From the NCBI GenBank assembly GCA_025201345.1, contig JAIXMG010000007.1, positions 930,001-994,000 of the forward strand: a stretch of DNA of 64,000 nt. Reading direction: 5' to 3'. Positions 1-10,482 of this stretch are shown piece by piece (positions within the stretch are counted from its first letter, which is position 1; every line of letters begins with the position of its first letter). Source of the DNA: Thamnidium elegans (Eukaryota > Mucoromycota > Mucoromycetes > Mucorales > Mucoraceae). Both the position numbers and the translations under genes were made by a program. Below the pieces are notes generated by a model. It made no database searches. It was not told the DNA's origin and was given only the letters and a program-made list of their open reading frames with translations.

Positions 1-227
1 CATCTAGTCGCTTCTCCTCTTTTTTTTTTTTTTAAAAAAAAAAACCTGGACTTGCAATAAAAATTGTCTAAATAGTGAGACAACATAAATGTTGATTGTA
101 GTACAATTACTATTACAACAATAGAAGGAGTAGTCCAGCTCATATCTCCCTTTTTCAATTTTCCTTTTTTTCCTTTTCCCTTTTTTTTTTTCCTTTTCCT
201 TTTTATAAAAAATCTACATAAAATCAA

Positions 228-859
228 ATGTTGTCATTTCATCCGATACAATGGCTCCACTTATGGAACATGGTCATTGGATATACTTTATTTGGTATTT
301 TAGTAACAGTGTCTAACAATATAAAAACCTTTATTGATCATGGTTCAGTACTTGCCGGCTTTGGTGAGTCAAAAACTTAAATATAAGACAGAACAACTGA
401 TCTAAACAATAAATATATACAGGAAGTTTCACGACGTTTGCATACCCAGCAACTTATGTCTACATGTTCATACCAACTATTTCATGTATGACCTATAGCA
501 CTATTTTAGCTTTTGATCATAGCCCTAACTATAAAGCTTGGTTACCATCAAAGACATTACGCTTTTCAATTATCTTTTTTGCTGCTGCATGCTTTATGGG
601 TGCACTGATGCCTGCATTACCTGGTGGTGATGTGATGACAGACGGTGCAGCCCTAGATTGTCTGTGGACAAATTATATGCAGTGGAAAATTCAATTCAAC
701 GATCCTATTACTTATCCTTGGGTTACTGGTATGGATAAAGCGTGTTCTTTATTAAAAGCAGCTGATGGATTATGTTGGATTTTATCCCTTGGTTGGTTTG
801 CACAATCTGTATTATATATGCGTGCTGTTCGACAAGCTAAAACTTTTCTCGAGAAGTAA
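228..859 (+). CDS. Four-helix membrane protein, MARVEL-like, unknown role
   Basis: Two exons, 228-363 and 423-859, join in frame across a GTGAGT...CAG intron to give 190 residues. The start at 228 puts the first hydrophobic segment right after the N-terminus. Four hydrophobic segments can be seen, near residues 14-30, 55-75, 88-110 and 160-180, with a longer polar, Cys- and Trp-containing loop between segments 3 and 4. The C-terminus is basic (ends KTFLEK). This pattern fits small fungal MARVEL/SUR7-like four-helix proteins that organise plasma-membrane domains, but I see no diagnostic motif. The topology is read from the sequence; the family is inference. Confidence 0.72.
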
Positions 860-2471
860 AGCAAAAATTACATTAGAAGCATGTCATTCCTCTTCATCAT
901 CAGGTTCATCGTCCCTTTTTTTTTAAAAAAAAAACTTGCAATAAAAAAACAATACATTTAATTATTTTATATAAATTGATACTTTTTATATTCAGCATAA
1001 ACGATAATAGGTAAAATTATTATTTTATATAGCTACTTGACAAAAGACTTTGATAGAAAGATCCCAGACTTTGGGCTCTTTTGGGCACAATAAAAACTAT
1101 ATATCCTTAAATCGAATATCGACCTTTTTTTTCCTACCTAACGGAAATTGAATCGTTTTCTCCAGATTAAGCCTAACTTTATACAAATATATTTAGAGAA
1201 AACTACACATTTACCCGAAAAAAAAGGGTATCAGATAATCTTTAACGATGGGTTTAATTACGCTCATTGAGATCGCAATCAATACTTTTATGTATATAAT
1301 GTTCCGTTTCTTAACAGCCAGTTTGAATCTTTTTTAACTTTTGCCTAGCAACGGATTAATTTAAGCTTTTTTTTCTGCGTTTTAAAAATAGATATTTTAC
1401 AACCTGTCAAAATAAAAAATTTATATGGTTATCCTTGACGTATACCTCTTAAAAACAATCCTTTCTTTCTTGAAAGATATATTGCGTGTATATCCATAGA
1501 ACTTTTTACTTAATCCGCGAACCTGGGTAACATATAAGTTCAATTTCCAGAATGTTCTGGAAAATTGAACAATTAAAACTTTTTTTTTTGAATCAGGGCT
1601 CAAAAAAAAAGTCAGCGCCCCTACTTGATAATAGTTTATCTTTTTTTACAAGTTGAAATAAAGACGAGTAAATATTTTTATTAAAAAGCGGATGCGATAG
1701 ATTTTGTTAGTTTGGAAGACCGAATAAATGGTTGGAATCAAACAAAAACTTAGGTTTCAAAAAAAAAAAAAATCATTTTTTCGGGAGTATCATTTTATTA
1801 CTAACTGTCGAGTATTTGAAAAATAAAAAAAATGGGTTGATGGTTACCCAATTACAGTGTAGTGGGGGAGGATCAAACCAGTTAAAATGATAGAATAAAT
1901 TCATTGGTGTAGTTTTAACTCCTTTGGTTATGTGAATGGGGGGGGGGGGGACGGGAAATTAGAACAAAAAAAAAGTATGGGCAATTGTTCCCTGGTGGCA
2001 TCTATTTTTTAAGCACGTAAATAAAACTAAGGGTTTGATATCTAGTAAGCGATTTAATGTTTATTTTAAACAATGAACAAGTTACAGTAGAACGATCAAA
2101 TAGTTACTACAGCAACAGGATATAAAAAAAAAGAAAAAAAAAAGAAAAAAAGCGAGATCAAATTCTTCTATTTTTCCAAAAAACTAATTGATGCAAAAGA
2201 AGAGAAAAATTTTCATTGGACATGTCGTTTATTCATCTATTTAGTCTTTATTTTTTGATGTATATTTTTGTCAAAGGTACCACAGATAGTGGCTTACAAG
2301 TCTAAATGGAAAAGTTCTAAAGAAATAGCCTGCTTTTCATTTTTTTTCTTTAATGTGACCACTTCCTTTTTTTTCCCTGAATTTTTTTTTTTTTAAAAAG
2401 AGGATAAAAGTAAATTTTTGATAGGTTTTTTTAATTTACTCTTTAAAACTTTTTTTAAAATAATATAAACA
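860..2471. other. Intergenic stretch without a convincing gene
   Basis: About 1.6 kb between the membrane-protein gene and the nucleolin gene. It is AT-rich, with poly-A/T tracts and a G run near 1938-1950. The 60-codon open frame on the minus strand at 1421-1603 is low-complexity and shows no coding signs. A T-run/A-run block followed by CTTGCAATAAAAA occurs at 918-948 and again at the window start (21-62), each time just before an AATAAA, so it may be a shared 3' end element. A heat-shock-like element at 1545 is listed separately. Confidence 0.6.
1545..1562. promoter_or_regulatory. Perfect four-unit heat shock element
   Basis: The 18 bases read TTCnnGAAnnTTCnnGAA with no mismatch, which is the array of alternating 5-bp units bound by Hsf1 trimers. 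The match is seen directly. Use as a regulatory site is inference, because it lies about 0.9 kb from the nearest start codon downstream (2472) and 0.7 kb from the upstream gene's stop. Confidence 0.45.
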
Positions 2472-3604
2472 ATGGGTTCTACAAAGATTGACAAGAAATC
2501 TAACAAGGTTGAGAAGAAGAGCAAGAAGGTTGTTGCCAAGGTTGAATCCGAAAGCTCTAGTTCCAGCTCCAGCTCCAGCTCTGAGTCTTCAGACTCTTCT
2601 TCTGACGAAGAGGAAGTTAAGGAAGAAGTTAAGGAAGAAGTCAAGGAAGAGTCCACCAACTCTTCTTCTTCCGATTCCGAATCTAGCGAGTCTGAAGCTG
2701 AAGAATCTAACGATAAGAAGAGAAAGGCCGAAAATGAAGAAGAAGTCTCATCCAAGATCGCCAAGACTGAAGTTCAAGAAGAGAAGGGTGCTACCTTCAC
2801 CGTCTGGTGTGGTGGTATTAGCTGGGAAGCCAAGGAAGAAGATGTCAAGGAATTCTTCGGTCAATGTGGAGAGATCTCTGATGTTAGAATTAGATTAGAC
2901 AATGCTACTGGTAAGAACAAGGGTTTCTGTCACATTGATTTCACTTCCAAGGCTGCCCAAGATGCTGCTCTTGCTTTATCCGGCTCCGAATTCATGGGTC
3001 GTACTATCCGTTGTGATGGTGCTGGTGATGGTTCCGTCCGTACTGCCAGAAAGGATGAAAACTATGGTGCCAAGACCAACAAGGTTTTCATTGCTAACTT
3101 GAACCGTGATTATGATGAAGAATCCCACCGTGCCGCTCTTACCGAAGCCTTCAGCAAGTTCGGTACCCTCGTTGGTGATATCAGACTCCCTTATAACAGA
3201 GAAGAAGGTACTCTTAGAGGTATTGGTTATCTCGAATTCGAAACTGTTGATCAAGCCGAAGCTGCCGTTAAGGGTATGAACGCTGTTGAGATCAATGGTC
3301 GTCCTCTCCGTACTGATTTCTCTGGTAACGATGACTCCAACAGAGGTGGTCGTGGTGGTTTCAGAGGTGGTCGTGGTAAGTTTTTTTTATTTATTTCTCT
3401 TAATATTTCTTTCTATTGAAACTAAAAAATTGTTTTTTGTTGTTAGGTGGTGACCGTGGAGGCCGTGGTGGTTTCGGTGGACGTGGTGGTGGACGTGGCG
3501 GTTTCGGTGGTGACCGTGGAGGCCGTGGTGGTGGACGTGGTGGTTACGGTGGTGACCGCGGTGGAGGACGTGGTGGCTTCGGTGGTGGACGTGGCAGATG
3601 GTAG
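2472..3604 (+). CDS. NSR1: Nucleolin-like rRNA processing protein, Nsr1/gar2 type
   Basis: Exons 2472-3375 and 3447-3604 join in frame (GTAAGT...TTAG intron) to give 353 residues. Order of parts: a Lys-rich start, alternating Ser-rich and Glu-rich acidic blocks (about residues 25-85), a bipartite basic signal (KKRK), RRM1 (about 110-190, RNP1-like KGFCHIDF), RRM2 (about 200-280, RGIGYLEF), and a Gly-Arg-rich RGG tail of about 65 residues coded mostly by exon 2. This is the full architecture of yeast Nsr1, fission yeast gar2 and animal nucleolin, which act in the nucleolus in pre-rRNA processing and 40S assembly. Codon use is strongly biased to a few codons, as expected for a highly expressed gene. 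The intron falls within the RGG tail. Confident. Confidence 0.93.
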
Positions 3605-4434
3605 ATCTGTTTGTTTGTACATTTAACAATTCATTAGTTTGATTCATTACATTTTAATCATGGATAGCATTAGAGATAAATAAATAAATAAATATTTATA
3701 TACACCCATAAATCCCTTTTTTTTTTTTTTTTTTTTAGTTTTTCGTGCATTTTTTAAACTTTTTTTTTTTGGATGGAGATCTCTCGTTCATTTGAGGTAT
3801 CTATAGGAACCCTGTAAAATTGATGTAAGGATATTATTTTTTGGTCGTATTATACGATGTGTCTTTTTTTTTCATGCACATAATAATCGCTTTAGTTTGA
3901 CTGTATGTCCTGTTCTCTATATTAGTTTTTTTTAGATGGAACACAGGCATATTTCTCGGTCATTTTTTTCTCTTTTATATGTACAAATATCATTTTGACG
4001 TATCTATGGAAACTCGTGATGATTGATTTGTAATGATATAAATATGACATCAAAAAGACGAGTCTTTTTTTTCATGCACAAAATGATCGTTTAATCTGAC
4101 ATCCTTTCCTGTTATGCTACCTCTAATTCGGAAAACTAGCATTTATGCAAGTTGTAAATATACGTACCCCATTTTTTCCACTTGCTATCCGTTCATGTAA
4201 AATAAAACCATGGAAGCTATTGATGATACTATGCCATATACGTATTTTAAAAAAGATATTTTCTTTTTCCAGTTGGTACTAGTAGTTTATTTATATTTGA
4301 TGATAGAAAAGTTTTTTGTACATATTAATAAAAGATGTAAAAGAGGAGGATATTTCTTTAAGCGAGAGGACTGATAAGCCTATATAGAAAGTAATACATT
4401 AGTTACAAATTTTTAAAATAAAATATATATACAC
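3605..4434. repeat. Noncoding spacer with a diverged direct duplication
   Basis: Between the nucleolin gene and TOM7. Two segments, about 3790-3915 and 3995-4115, can be aligned: both have a GTATCTAT box, a spacer with TGATG...TAAGGATAT or TGATT...TAATGATAT, an oligo-T run, CATGCACA, AATGATCG or AATAATCG, and a TCCTGTT end. Nothing in the stretch looks protein-coding. Its role, if any, is unknown. Confidence 0.5.
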
Positions 4435-4632
4435 TTACTTGAGAACAGAGGGTCTGGGGTTACTACGGGTCATACCCAAGTAAATGACAAAGGGAATAAA
4501 TCCCCAATGAATGATGGTCTTTGTAACATCAGCAACCTATTTTTTATTTGTAAGTATATTTTTTTTTCTGCACACACAATTTTAAAAAAAAGCAAGTACC
4601 TTGTAAAGAGTATCTTTGGTAGAATCGTTCAT
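4435..4632 (-). CDS. TOM7: Mitochondrial outer membrane translocase subunit Tom7
   Basis: Exon 1 is 4600-4632 and exon 2 is 4435-4536 on the minus strand; they join in phase to give 44 residues. The single membrane segment contains IIHWGFIPFVIYLGM, the hallmark Tom7 core (WGFIP.VIYLG) with the conserved Trp-Gly-Phe-Ile-Pro kink, followed by a short polar C-terminus (RSNPRPSVLK). Tom7 is a small tail-anchored subunit that modulates assembly and stability of the TOM import channel. The gene is too short and too split to stand out as an open frame. It diverges from the SET-MYND gene at 4779, with 146 bp between the start codons. Confidence 0.9.
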
Positions 4633-4778
4633 TTTTAGTTTACGGAAACAGGAAGAAGAGAAAAGAAAAAAAAATTAATGGAGGGGGGGGGGCTGTTTTA
4701 AATTTTGATTGGTGGCTTGGACTCTATAATAGCTTGAACTTTTTCAAAAAAAAAAAAATATTTTTTCCTCTTCGAACA
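4633..4778. promoter_or_regulatory. Shared divergent promoter TOM7 / SET-MYND gene
   Basis: Only 146 bp separate the two divergent start codons. The interval has a run of nine G at about 4683-4691, an inverted CCAAT box (ATTGG at 4708-4712) and a CTATAATAG TATA-like stretch near 4725. The motifs are visible; their function is inference. Confidence 0.4.
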
Positions 4779-6026
4779 ATGTCAGAAAAAACTGTACCTA
4801 GTGAAGAAGAGTTAGTCTCTGCTATTCAAGCCATCAAGTTAGACGCACCTGATGCCGGTGTTAAAACAGTAACCAACCAAATTTTGAAAAAGGAACCTTT
4901 ATGGCAAGTTTCAGAAAAACGAGTTAAAAAGTTCATGCAAGCCAATGGTTTGACGCAAAGTTCAGAGAAGAGCAACAACAATGTAAAGACACCCGTCAAG
5001 TCCGGTCTTGTTGACGACCCCTCTGTTCCTGTATCTTATATTGACCCTAAATTGGATTTCAAGTCAGTTTCTGATGCAGTTGTTGCGCGTATGGTGGATC
5101 CAGTGACTGGTAAAGGATTGTTTGCAGCCAGAGATATTAAAAAGGAGGAAATTTTGTTTACCGAGAGTCCATTTGTTTATTTCCCTCCTTGGGAAGGATT
5201 TAATATGGCTCGTTCAGGCCGTGCATGCGGTAATTGTTGTAAGGCTATTATGTATCCTAACCGATTAACACAACATTGTGGAAACTGTAACATGTATTAC
5301 TGCAGTAAAGAATGTCGTACACTCGCTTGGGATAATTACCATCAATTAGAATGTGCCAACTTAAACCCAGCAGTAACTAAATTTATTAACTTTTGTGAAA
5401 TGGAGAAATGGCAGGCACCTATGGCCGTTTTACGTATTTATGCACAAATGATTTTATCACACCAAAGAGGAGAATTAGAACAAGTTTTGGGACATTTAGA
5501 CGCATTTGCTACAGTCAGTCAAGAAGAACGTCAAGCTAAAGAAACTGAATGGATCTTTATGGAACAACCTACAAGAGAGTTATGGACAAAGGCTCGTGAT
5601 TTATTAAGAGATGCTTATAAGGTACCACCAAAGAAGTGCAAGATTACAAAGCCTTTACCGGAAGAATTATTAAAGCAATTATTCGATGAAGAAGAAACAT
5701 TTTTAAATTATCTTGGTAAATTTAATATCAACAATCAAAATGGTGGCATGTATTTGGTTCATTCACATATCAATCATAACTGTTATCCTAATGTCAGTAT
5801 CGATTACCCTCAACGTACTTCTCAATATGTTCTTACTGTTAGAGCTATCCGTGATATCAAAAAGGGCGAACAGTTGTTTGAAACATATGTTAATCCTAGA
5901 TGGAACAAGGAGACACGCCAAACTTATTTAGATAAATCTTATTTGTTTAAATGTGGTTGTGAACGTTGCTTAACAGATGGACCATTAACAGATGAATTAC
6001 GTTTGGGATTAAGATTAAGAGATTAA
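4779..6026 (+). CDS. SET-MYND protein lysine methyltransferase, SMYD5/Set5 type
   Basis: Uninterrupted frame; I start at 4779 (MSEKTVPSEEE), giving 415 residues, because the 15 codons upstream come from an A/T tract. A first SET segment (GKGLFAARDI, about residue 105) is followed by a MYND-type zinc finger (Cys pairs from about 149 to 192: CGNC, CGNC, YYCSKEC, HQLEC). The second SET half has NHNCYPN (about 333) and the GEQLFETYVNP motif, and a Cys-rich post-SET tail has FKCGCERC (about 392). A MYND finger inserted in the SET domain, length near 415, and no TPR tail point to the SMYD5/Set5 group, which methylates histone H4 and other proteins. Its stop is only 19 bp from the stop of the convergent kinase gene. 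Confidence 0.88.
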   Translation: MSEKTVPSEEELVSAIQAIKLDAPDAGVKTVTNQILKKEPLWQVSEKRVKKFMQANGLTQSSEKSNNNVKTPVKSGLVDDPSVPVSYIDPKLDFKSVSDAVVARMVDPVTGKGLFAARDIKKEEILFTESPFVYFPPWEGFNMARSGRACGNCCKAIMYPNRLTQHCGNCNMYYCSKECRTLAWDNYHQLECANLNPAVTKFINFCEMEKWQAPMAVLRIYAQMILSHQRGELEQVLGHLDAFATVSQEERQAKETEWIFMEQPTRELWTKARDLLRDAYKVPPKKCKITKPLPEELLKQLFDEEETFLNYLGKFNINNQNGGMYLVHSHINHNCYPNVSIDYPQRTSQYVLTVRAIRDIKKGEQLFETYVNPRWNKETRQTYLDKSYLFKCGCERCLTDGPLTDELRLGLRLRD

Positions 6027-6045
6027 TAACAACAATAAAAATTTA

Positions 6046-7032
6046 TTAGTTTATTCTTTCTAGTATTTGAATTAATGTTTGTATGCCTTGTAAGAAACCA
6101 TCGTCAGGAGAATTGTAACCTTTTTCAGGAGGATAAGTCATGAGTGGTTGATTTTCCTTCATTTCTTTACTTGTAATACAATGAGTAAAATCAATGAGTT
6201 TCATGACAACATTATCATGTTTGATTCCATCATAAACAATTAATAAACTCGATCCATAAAACCTATATCCATCCATTTTTTCGACCTCTTTATATAATCT
6301 TTTTAATTTTTTCAATAAAATTGGTATAATATCTTGTATCCCATTTGAAAGAAACTTTTTTATCGTTTCTTCAAACGATTCTTGTGTTAATGTGCGTCCA
6401 ATATACTTGTCTTGTATTTCATATTCGTCTCTTTCTGATATATAGACTTGCATACCACATACTCTTACGCCTAATTTACCACTGGTTGATTGTTCACATT
6501 TTGCTTTTTGGCTCTTCATTTTTGTTTCGGTTACATAGACTCCATGTTGTCTTGTACCCATCTTTAAATCTAATATACAAGGTTTATGTAACCCAAGTGT
6601 CAAATCTTCCATCACCATAAATTCTTCTCCTGTTGCTGCTGTTGCTGTCATAATATCTTGTTCAGTGACAAATAAATGTTGTTGGAACTGACTTAATCTA
6701 TTACGATCACTTTCTAGGGCAATTTCTGGTACTCCCTTTGTATAAGATACATAAATAATACCCATGTATCTAGGCAAAAACTCTTTTAGACTACCATGTT
6801 GAATCAAGTCTTTGTAAAAACTATCTTCATTTGTCTTTATTGCTTTACATAAAGGTCCATTGTGTAAACGAAACATGGCCACATGACCTCCTGCTTTATG
6901 TTTTAATGGTAATAGTGTGAACGATCTTGCTGAATCTTTCATTTCATTATATGTCTTTCTTGTTTTTTTTTTGTTTTCAAAAAAGAAAAAAAGTACAGCT
7001 AAAAAAAAAAAAAAAAGAATATATAACTCCAC
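6046..7032 (-). CDS. Inositol polyphosphate kinase, IP6K/Kcs1 family
   Basis: The IPK family signature PxxxDxKxG is present as PCILDLKMG, followed by TRQHG, as in inositol hexakisphosphate kinases. Further on are the SSLLIVYDG motif and KLIDFTH, the metal-binding IDF near the C-terminus. The open frame has 328 codons, but its first 30 are poly-Phe/Lys from A/T tracts; the internal Met at 6942 (MKDSARSFTLLPL, 298 residues) is the better start, unless an upstream exon joins at the T-rich acceptor near 7015. The enzyme would make inositol pyrophosphates (IP6 to IP7). It is far shorter than yeast Kcs1 and close to a bare catalytic domain. Confidence 0.87.
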   Translation of the reverse strand: MELYILFFFFLAVLFFFFENKKKTRKTYNEMKDSARSFTLLPLKHKAGGHVAMFRLHNGPLCKAIKTNEDSFYKDLIQHGSLKEFLPRYMGIIYVSYTKGVPEIALESDRNRLSQFQQHLFVTEQDIMTATAATGEEFMVMEDLTLGLHKPCILDLKMGTRQHGVYVTETKMKSQKAKCEQSTSGKLGVRVCGMQVYISERDEYEIQDKYIGRTLTQESFEETIKKFLSNGIQDIIPILLKKLKRLYKEVEKMDGYRFYGSSLLIVYDGIKHDNVVMKLIDFTHCITSKEMKENQPLMTYPPEKGYNSPDDGFLQGIQTLIQILERIN

Positions 7033-7100
7033 TCAATAAACAAGACCAATCAAAAAAGTAGTAAAAGTAATAAAAAATAGATATTTTTTTATTCTTTAAA

Positions 7101-8188
7101 TTAATTTGCTTCCATGCTAGTAGAAGTAGGATGAACACCAACAACCTTCAACCTCTTTAACCAAAGTTCAGCTCTTTCAATTGTATCAGAAAATACAATT
7201 GAAACGGACTTGAGCATGACAATAGACTCGCCACCAAAATCTAACAATTTAATGGAAGTTTCATGAAGAGGTTGAGCATCTTGTTCAGCTTGAGATTTAT
7301 TATGAACTAAAGCCCAAGTACTAGGTAGCTGCAAAATAAAAGCACGTACACTTGCTTTTGCTTGTTCAGGCAAACCAGAACCAGCATATTTACTAACAAC
7401 TTCAACTACTTTACGTAAAGTATCAACAATTTCTTTTTTGATTGAAGCCAATGTACTTTCGTCATCAGCTTTTATAACAACTGTCGCCGTCTTTGACGAT
7501 CCAGTCGCTAAAGAAACAAGAAAATTTCGTAATAAATTCATTTGTTGATCGATATGTTGCATAGCATATTGTAACCAACTAATACAGTAACGTAAACATT
7601 TCATACTTTCTTCACTGACAATAGCGGCAGTAGTGCCGGCTGCTGATCCTGCATGAAGTACAATTTGTTGCCAACGACTACTACTCTTTTGTGTAGCAGG
7701 TCTTTGAAGTGTGTATGGACGATGAGGCGAAGTAGATCTAGAACAGGCTCTCGATTTGCCTTTTTAAGATTTTTTTTTTAGTATTAGATAAGAATAAAAA
7801 GGGAAAAATATAAGGCTTACGATCTTCACGGGTATTTCTGCTACGTACGTTTGATTCATTATCATAAAGTGAAGCACGCGCAAGAGCTGTAGTGGCAGCA
7901 ATGGTATCATCATCATCATCTGAGGTAGCCTATATCAGGTAATTAATACATGTGGTATATATATAACAAGTATTTTTGTTACCTCTTTTAATTTGCGATC
8001 ATAACCTAATTTATCATAAATAGGGCCAGCATATGATTCAATCATTTCTGCACCATATTTTACGACAGAACCTGAATTTTCATATGCTTTTAATGCAGTA
8101 TGAACAAGAGGTAAACGACGAATAAAATGTTGTTCTTCTACTTGGAATTAGTTCGTGCTACCTAATACATAATATTATTGTTTTTACC

Positions 8189-8223
<35 letters not shown>

Positions 8224-8293
8224 GCTGTTGTTCGTCATTAGGTTCGTTGTTGCAAAGTTGAGTAATCGACATTGCAGACGAAGACTGTGACAT
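7101..8293 (-). CDS. OPI1: OPI1-family transcriptional repressor of phospholipid genes
   Basis: Four exons on the minus strand: 8188-8293, 7983-8140, 7821-7929 and 7101-7759. They keep phase and give 343 residues. The N-terminus has a run of about a dozen Gln (CAA repeat, 8188-8230). Exon 2 holds LVHTALKAYENS and VVKYGAEMIES, the conserved Opi1 block. Exon 4 holds RWQQIVLHAG, SEESMKCLRYCISWLQYA and TLRKVVEVVSKYAGSGLPE, all typical of the Opi1 domain. Opi1 proteins are held at the ER by phosphatidic acid and otherwise repress Ino2/Ino4-type activation of inositol and phospholipid genes. The family call is strong; one-to-one orthology with yeast OPI1 is not shown. Confidence 0.85.
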
Positions 8294-8423
8294 TGTTAGT
8301 GCGTTTATATATGTTTATATAAGAGAGGGAGTTAAAAAAAAAAGAAAGAAAAAAAAAAATGTTGGGAAAAGAAAAGAAAATATTTTTGGGGGGGAAAAAT
8401 CAATTTTGTTGGTGATAGTCTAT

Positions 8424-8434
8424 TTTTCACGTGC
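8424..8434. promoter_or_regulatory. Inositol/choline-response element (UASINO/ICRE)
   Basis: TTTTCACGTGC matches the consensus WYTTCAYRTGS at every position. It lies 131 bp upstream of the OPI1-family start (8293, minus) and 73 bp upstream of the DUF1640 start (8507, plus). In yeast this is the Ino2/Ino4 bHLH site, and the yeast OPI1 promoter also has one. The match is seen; regulation is inference, as a bare CACGTG E-box is bound by other factors too. Confidence 0.5.
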
Positions 8435-8506
8435 AAAAAATAAAATACACATTTGATAACGTAAGGTAAAGTTTAAGGAGTTTATTTACTCTTTTTTATT
8501 TTTATC

Positions 8507-9158
8507 ATGTCTTTATTTATATCAAAACGTTTCTTTTCTTTCACTCGTACAACATGTAATCACTTTGATACTTTTAAGTTTGTAGAACGTTTAGAGAAAC
8601 AACACTTTACAAGACAACAAAGTGAAGCCATCATGACCACTTTAAGAAAAGTGGTTTCTGAAAGTATGACAGATTTAACAAAACCCATGGTTTCAAAAGT
8701 AGAAAAAGAACGTGTAATGTCTTTTTAGGGGAATATTTTTAATATATTATATATAAATTTTGACTTATTACAAGTAGGCTGTCTATATGTATAAAGTAGA
8801 TTTTGCTCAACTTAAATCAGAAATACAATTACTAGAAAAAAATGACTTTTCGTTAATGAAGGTAGAAAACGAAAGGTTACAAACTCAAGTAGATAAATTA
8901 CGCCAAAGACTTCGAGAGGAAATTACAAGATCCCAAGCTAATGTACGCTTAGAGTTAAATTTAGAAAAGGGACGTGTGAGAGATGAAGCAAGTGCTCAGG
9001 ATATTAGAATGAGAGAAACAGATACGAGAATTGAAAGTGATATTGCAAACTTGAGAACCCAAATGGAAGCAATTAAATTTCAGATACTTCAGTACATGGT
9101 AGGTACAATGACTGGTGCTGGTGCTTTGTTTTTAGCCTATCTTCGTATGTTTAGATAA
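8507..9158 (+). CDS. Mitochondrial inner-membrane coiled-coil protein (DUF1640)
   Basis: Exons 8507-8713 and 8778-9158 join in phase 0 (GTAATG...TAG intron) to 195 residues. The N-terminus (MSLFISKRFFSFTRTT) is a basic, Ser/Phe-rich mitochondrial presequence. It is followed by FVERLEKQHFTRQQSEAI, a long coiled coil containing KVDFAQLKSEI, and one C-terminal membrane helix (MVGTMTGAGALFLAYLRMF). This is the layout of the DUF1640 family (yeast Fmp32, animal CCDC90/MCUR1), inner-membrane proteins linked to respiratory complex assembly and calcium uptake. The next gene starts only 69 bp downstream. Confidence 0.88.
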
Positions 9159-9227
9159 AAAGAATAAATTCTTTCCTTTTGTTTTTCTTCCGTTTTTTTT
9201 TTTTACTTTATTATGATTATGATTACT

Positions 9228-9474
9228 ATGAATTACATTCGTTCTGTAGTCTCTGAAAATAGGAAAAGATATATAGACAAAGATGTCAATCTCGACTTGA
9301 GTTGTGAGTTTTAATCTCGAAAAGAATAACCTCTCGATTTCTCATTTTATATATAACTAGACATTACAAATAATATTATTGCAATGTCATACCCTTCAGG
9401 AGGTTTCGAAAGCTTTTATAGAAACCCTTATCCAAAAGTTAAAAAGTATCTACTAGAAAATATCTTTTTACTGT

Positions 9475-9512
<38 letters not shown>

Positions 9513-10482
9513 AATATTATACATTTAGCTTCTTGGATAGTAGACATGCTGGACATTATAAAGTTTACAACTTGTAAGTTACTTGTAAAAAGTATTAAAC
9601 ATAATCATAATAAAATTTCAATAGGAGAAGAGAAAAACAATATGATTTAAATAGATTTGAAAATGCAGCCAACTATCCTTTTGAAGATCATCAAGCACCA
9701 CCCTTTGATACTTTGATCGAGTTCTGCCAAGATGCTTCAGAGTGGTTACAAAATAATGAAAATAATGTGGTCGCGATTCACTGTAAAGCAGGAAAAGGAA
9801 GAACAGGCACAGTGATTGCAGCACTTTTATTAAATTTAGGTATGGCTGATAATGCGGATACAGCTATGGAAATATATGGAAAAGAAAGAACGGATAATTC
9901 GAAAGGTGTTACTATTCCTAGTCAAAGGAGATACGTCGAATACTATCATTACATGTTGAGAAATCGTTCATTGTATGAAGGAAATAAAGATAAGTCAGTC
10001 CAATTAAAGCAGATTATGATTCATGCTATACCCCACAGTATGAAAGATCAGTTTAAATGTCAAATATTTGACAGTAAAGAAGTTTGTACCTATAATGAAA
10101 CTTCGAACAATGTAAGGGTATTCTTTTTTTTTTAGTGTAATTTCTCTGAATCATTTGTATTGTAGATGGATGTTGATTATTCGGTAGATACAATGACGAT
10201 TAACAATATAACAAACGATCTATTGAACTCTGATTTTCAAATTGTATTTTCCAGTGTAAAAAAATATTACATAACTACATATTTTGCAGTATGTTTTAAC
10301 TCAACTCTGTATAAAATTAGGATAAAGGAAAAACGTTGTTTAGTTTTTGGTTGAACCCAGTATTTATTCATATCATGAATAAGGATATAATTCAATTGAA
10401 AAAAAAGGATGTTGATATAGCTTTTAAAGATAAAAGTTGTAAAGAATTTGATCACCAGTTTGCTATTGATTTATCATTTTAA
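9228..10482 (+). CDS. TEP1: PTEN-type phosphoinositide 3-phosphatase
   Basis: Six exons, 9228-9303, 9361-9445, 9529-9573, 9625-10111, 10166-10255 and 10321-10482, keep phase and give 314 residues. The opening YIRSVVSENRKRY, NIIAMSYPSGGFES, FLDSRHAGHYKVYNL and NYPFEDH follow the PTEN phosphatase domain. The P-loop is HCKAGKGRTG, with the catalytic Cys and Arg and the PTEN-type lysines, which favour PIP3. A short C2 domain follows (DKGKTLFSFWLNPVFI at the start of exon 6). The protein lacks a long tail and is shorter than human PTEN (403). Intron 2 carries a run of about 34 A (9477-9510). The last 4 bases overlap the stop of the convergent gene at 10479. Confidence 0.9.

Noticed and set aside
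2393..3647. Several open frames antisense to or shifted from the nucleolin gene (e.g. 2393-2764 minus, 2488-2898 plus, 3387-3647 minus)
   Set aside because: They are Ser/Leu/Arg/His-rich shadows of the acidic Ser-rich and RGG coding regions; the plus-strand nucleolin frame with its RRMs explains the sequence.
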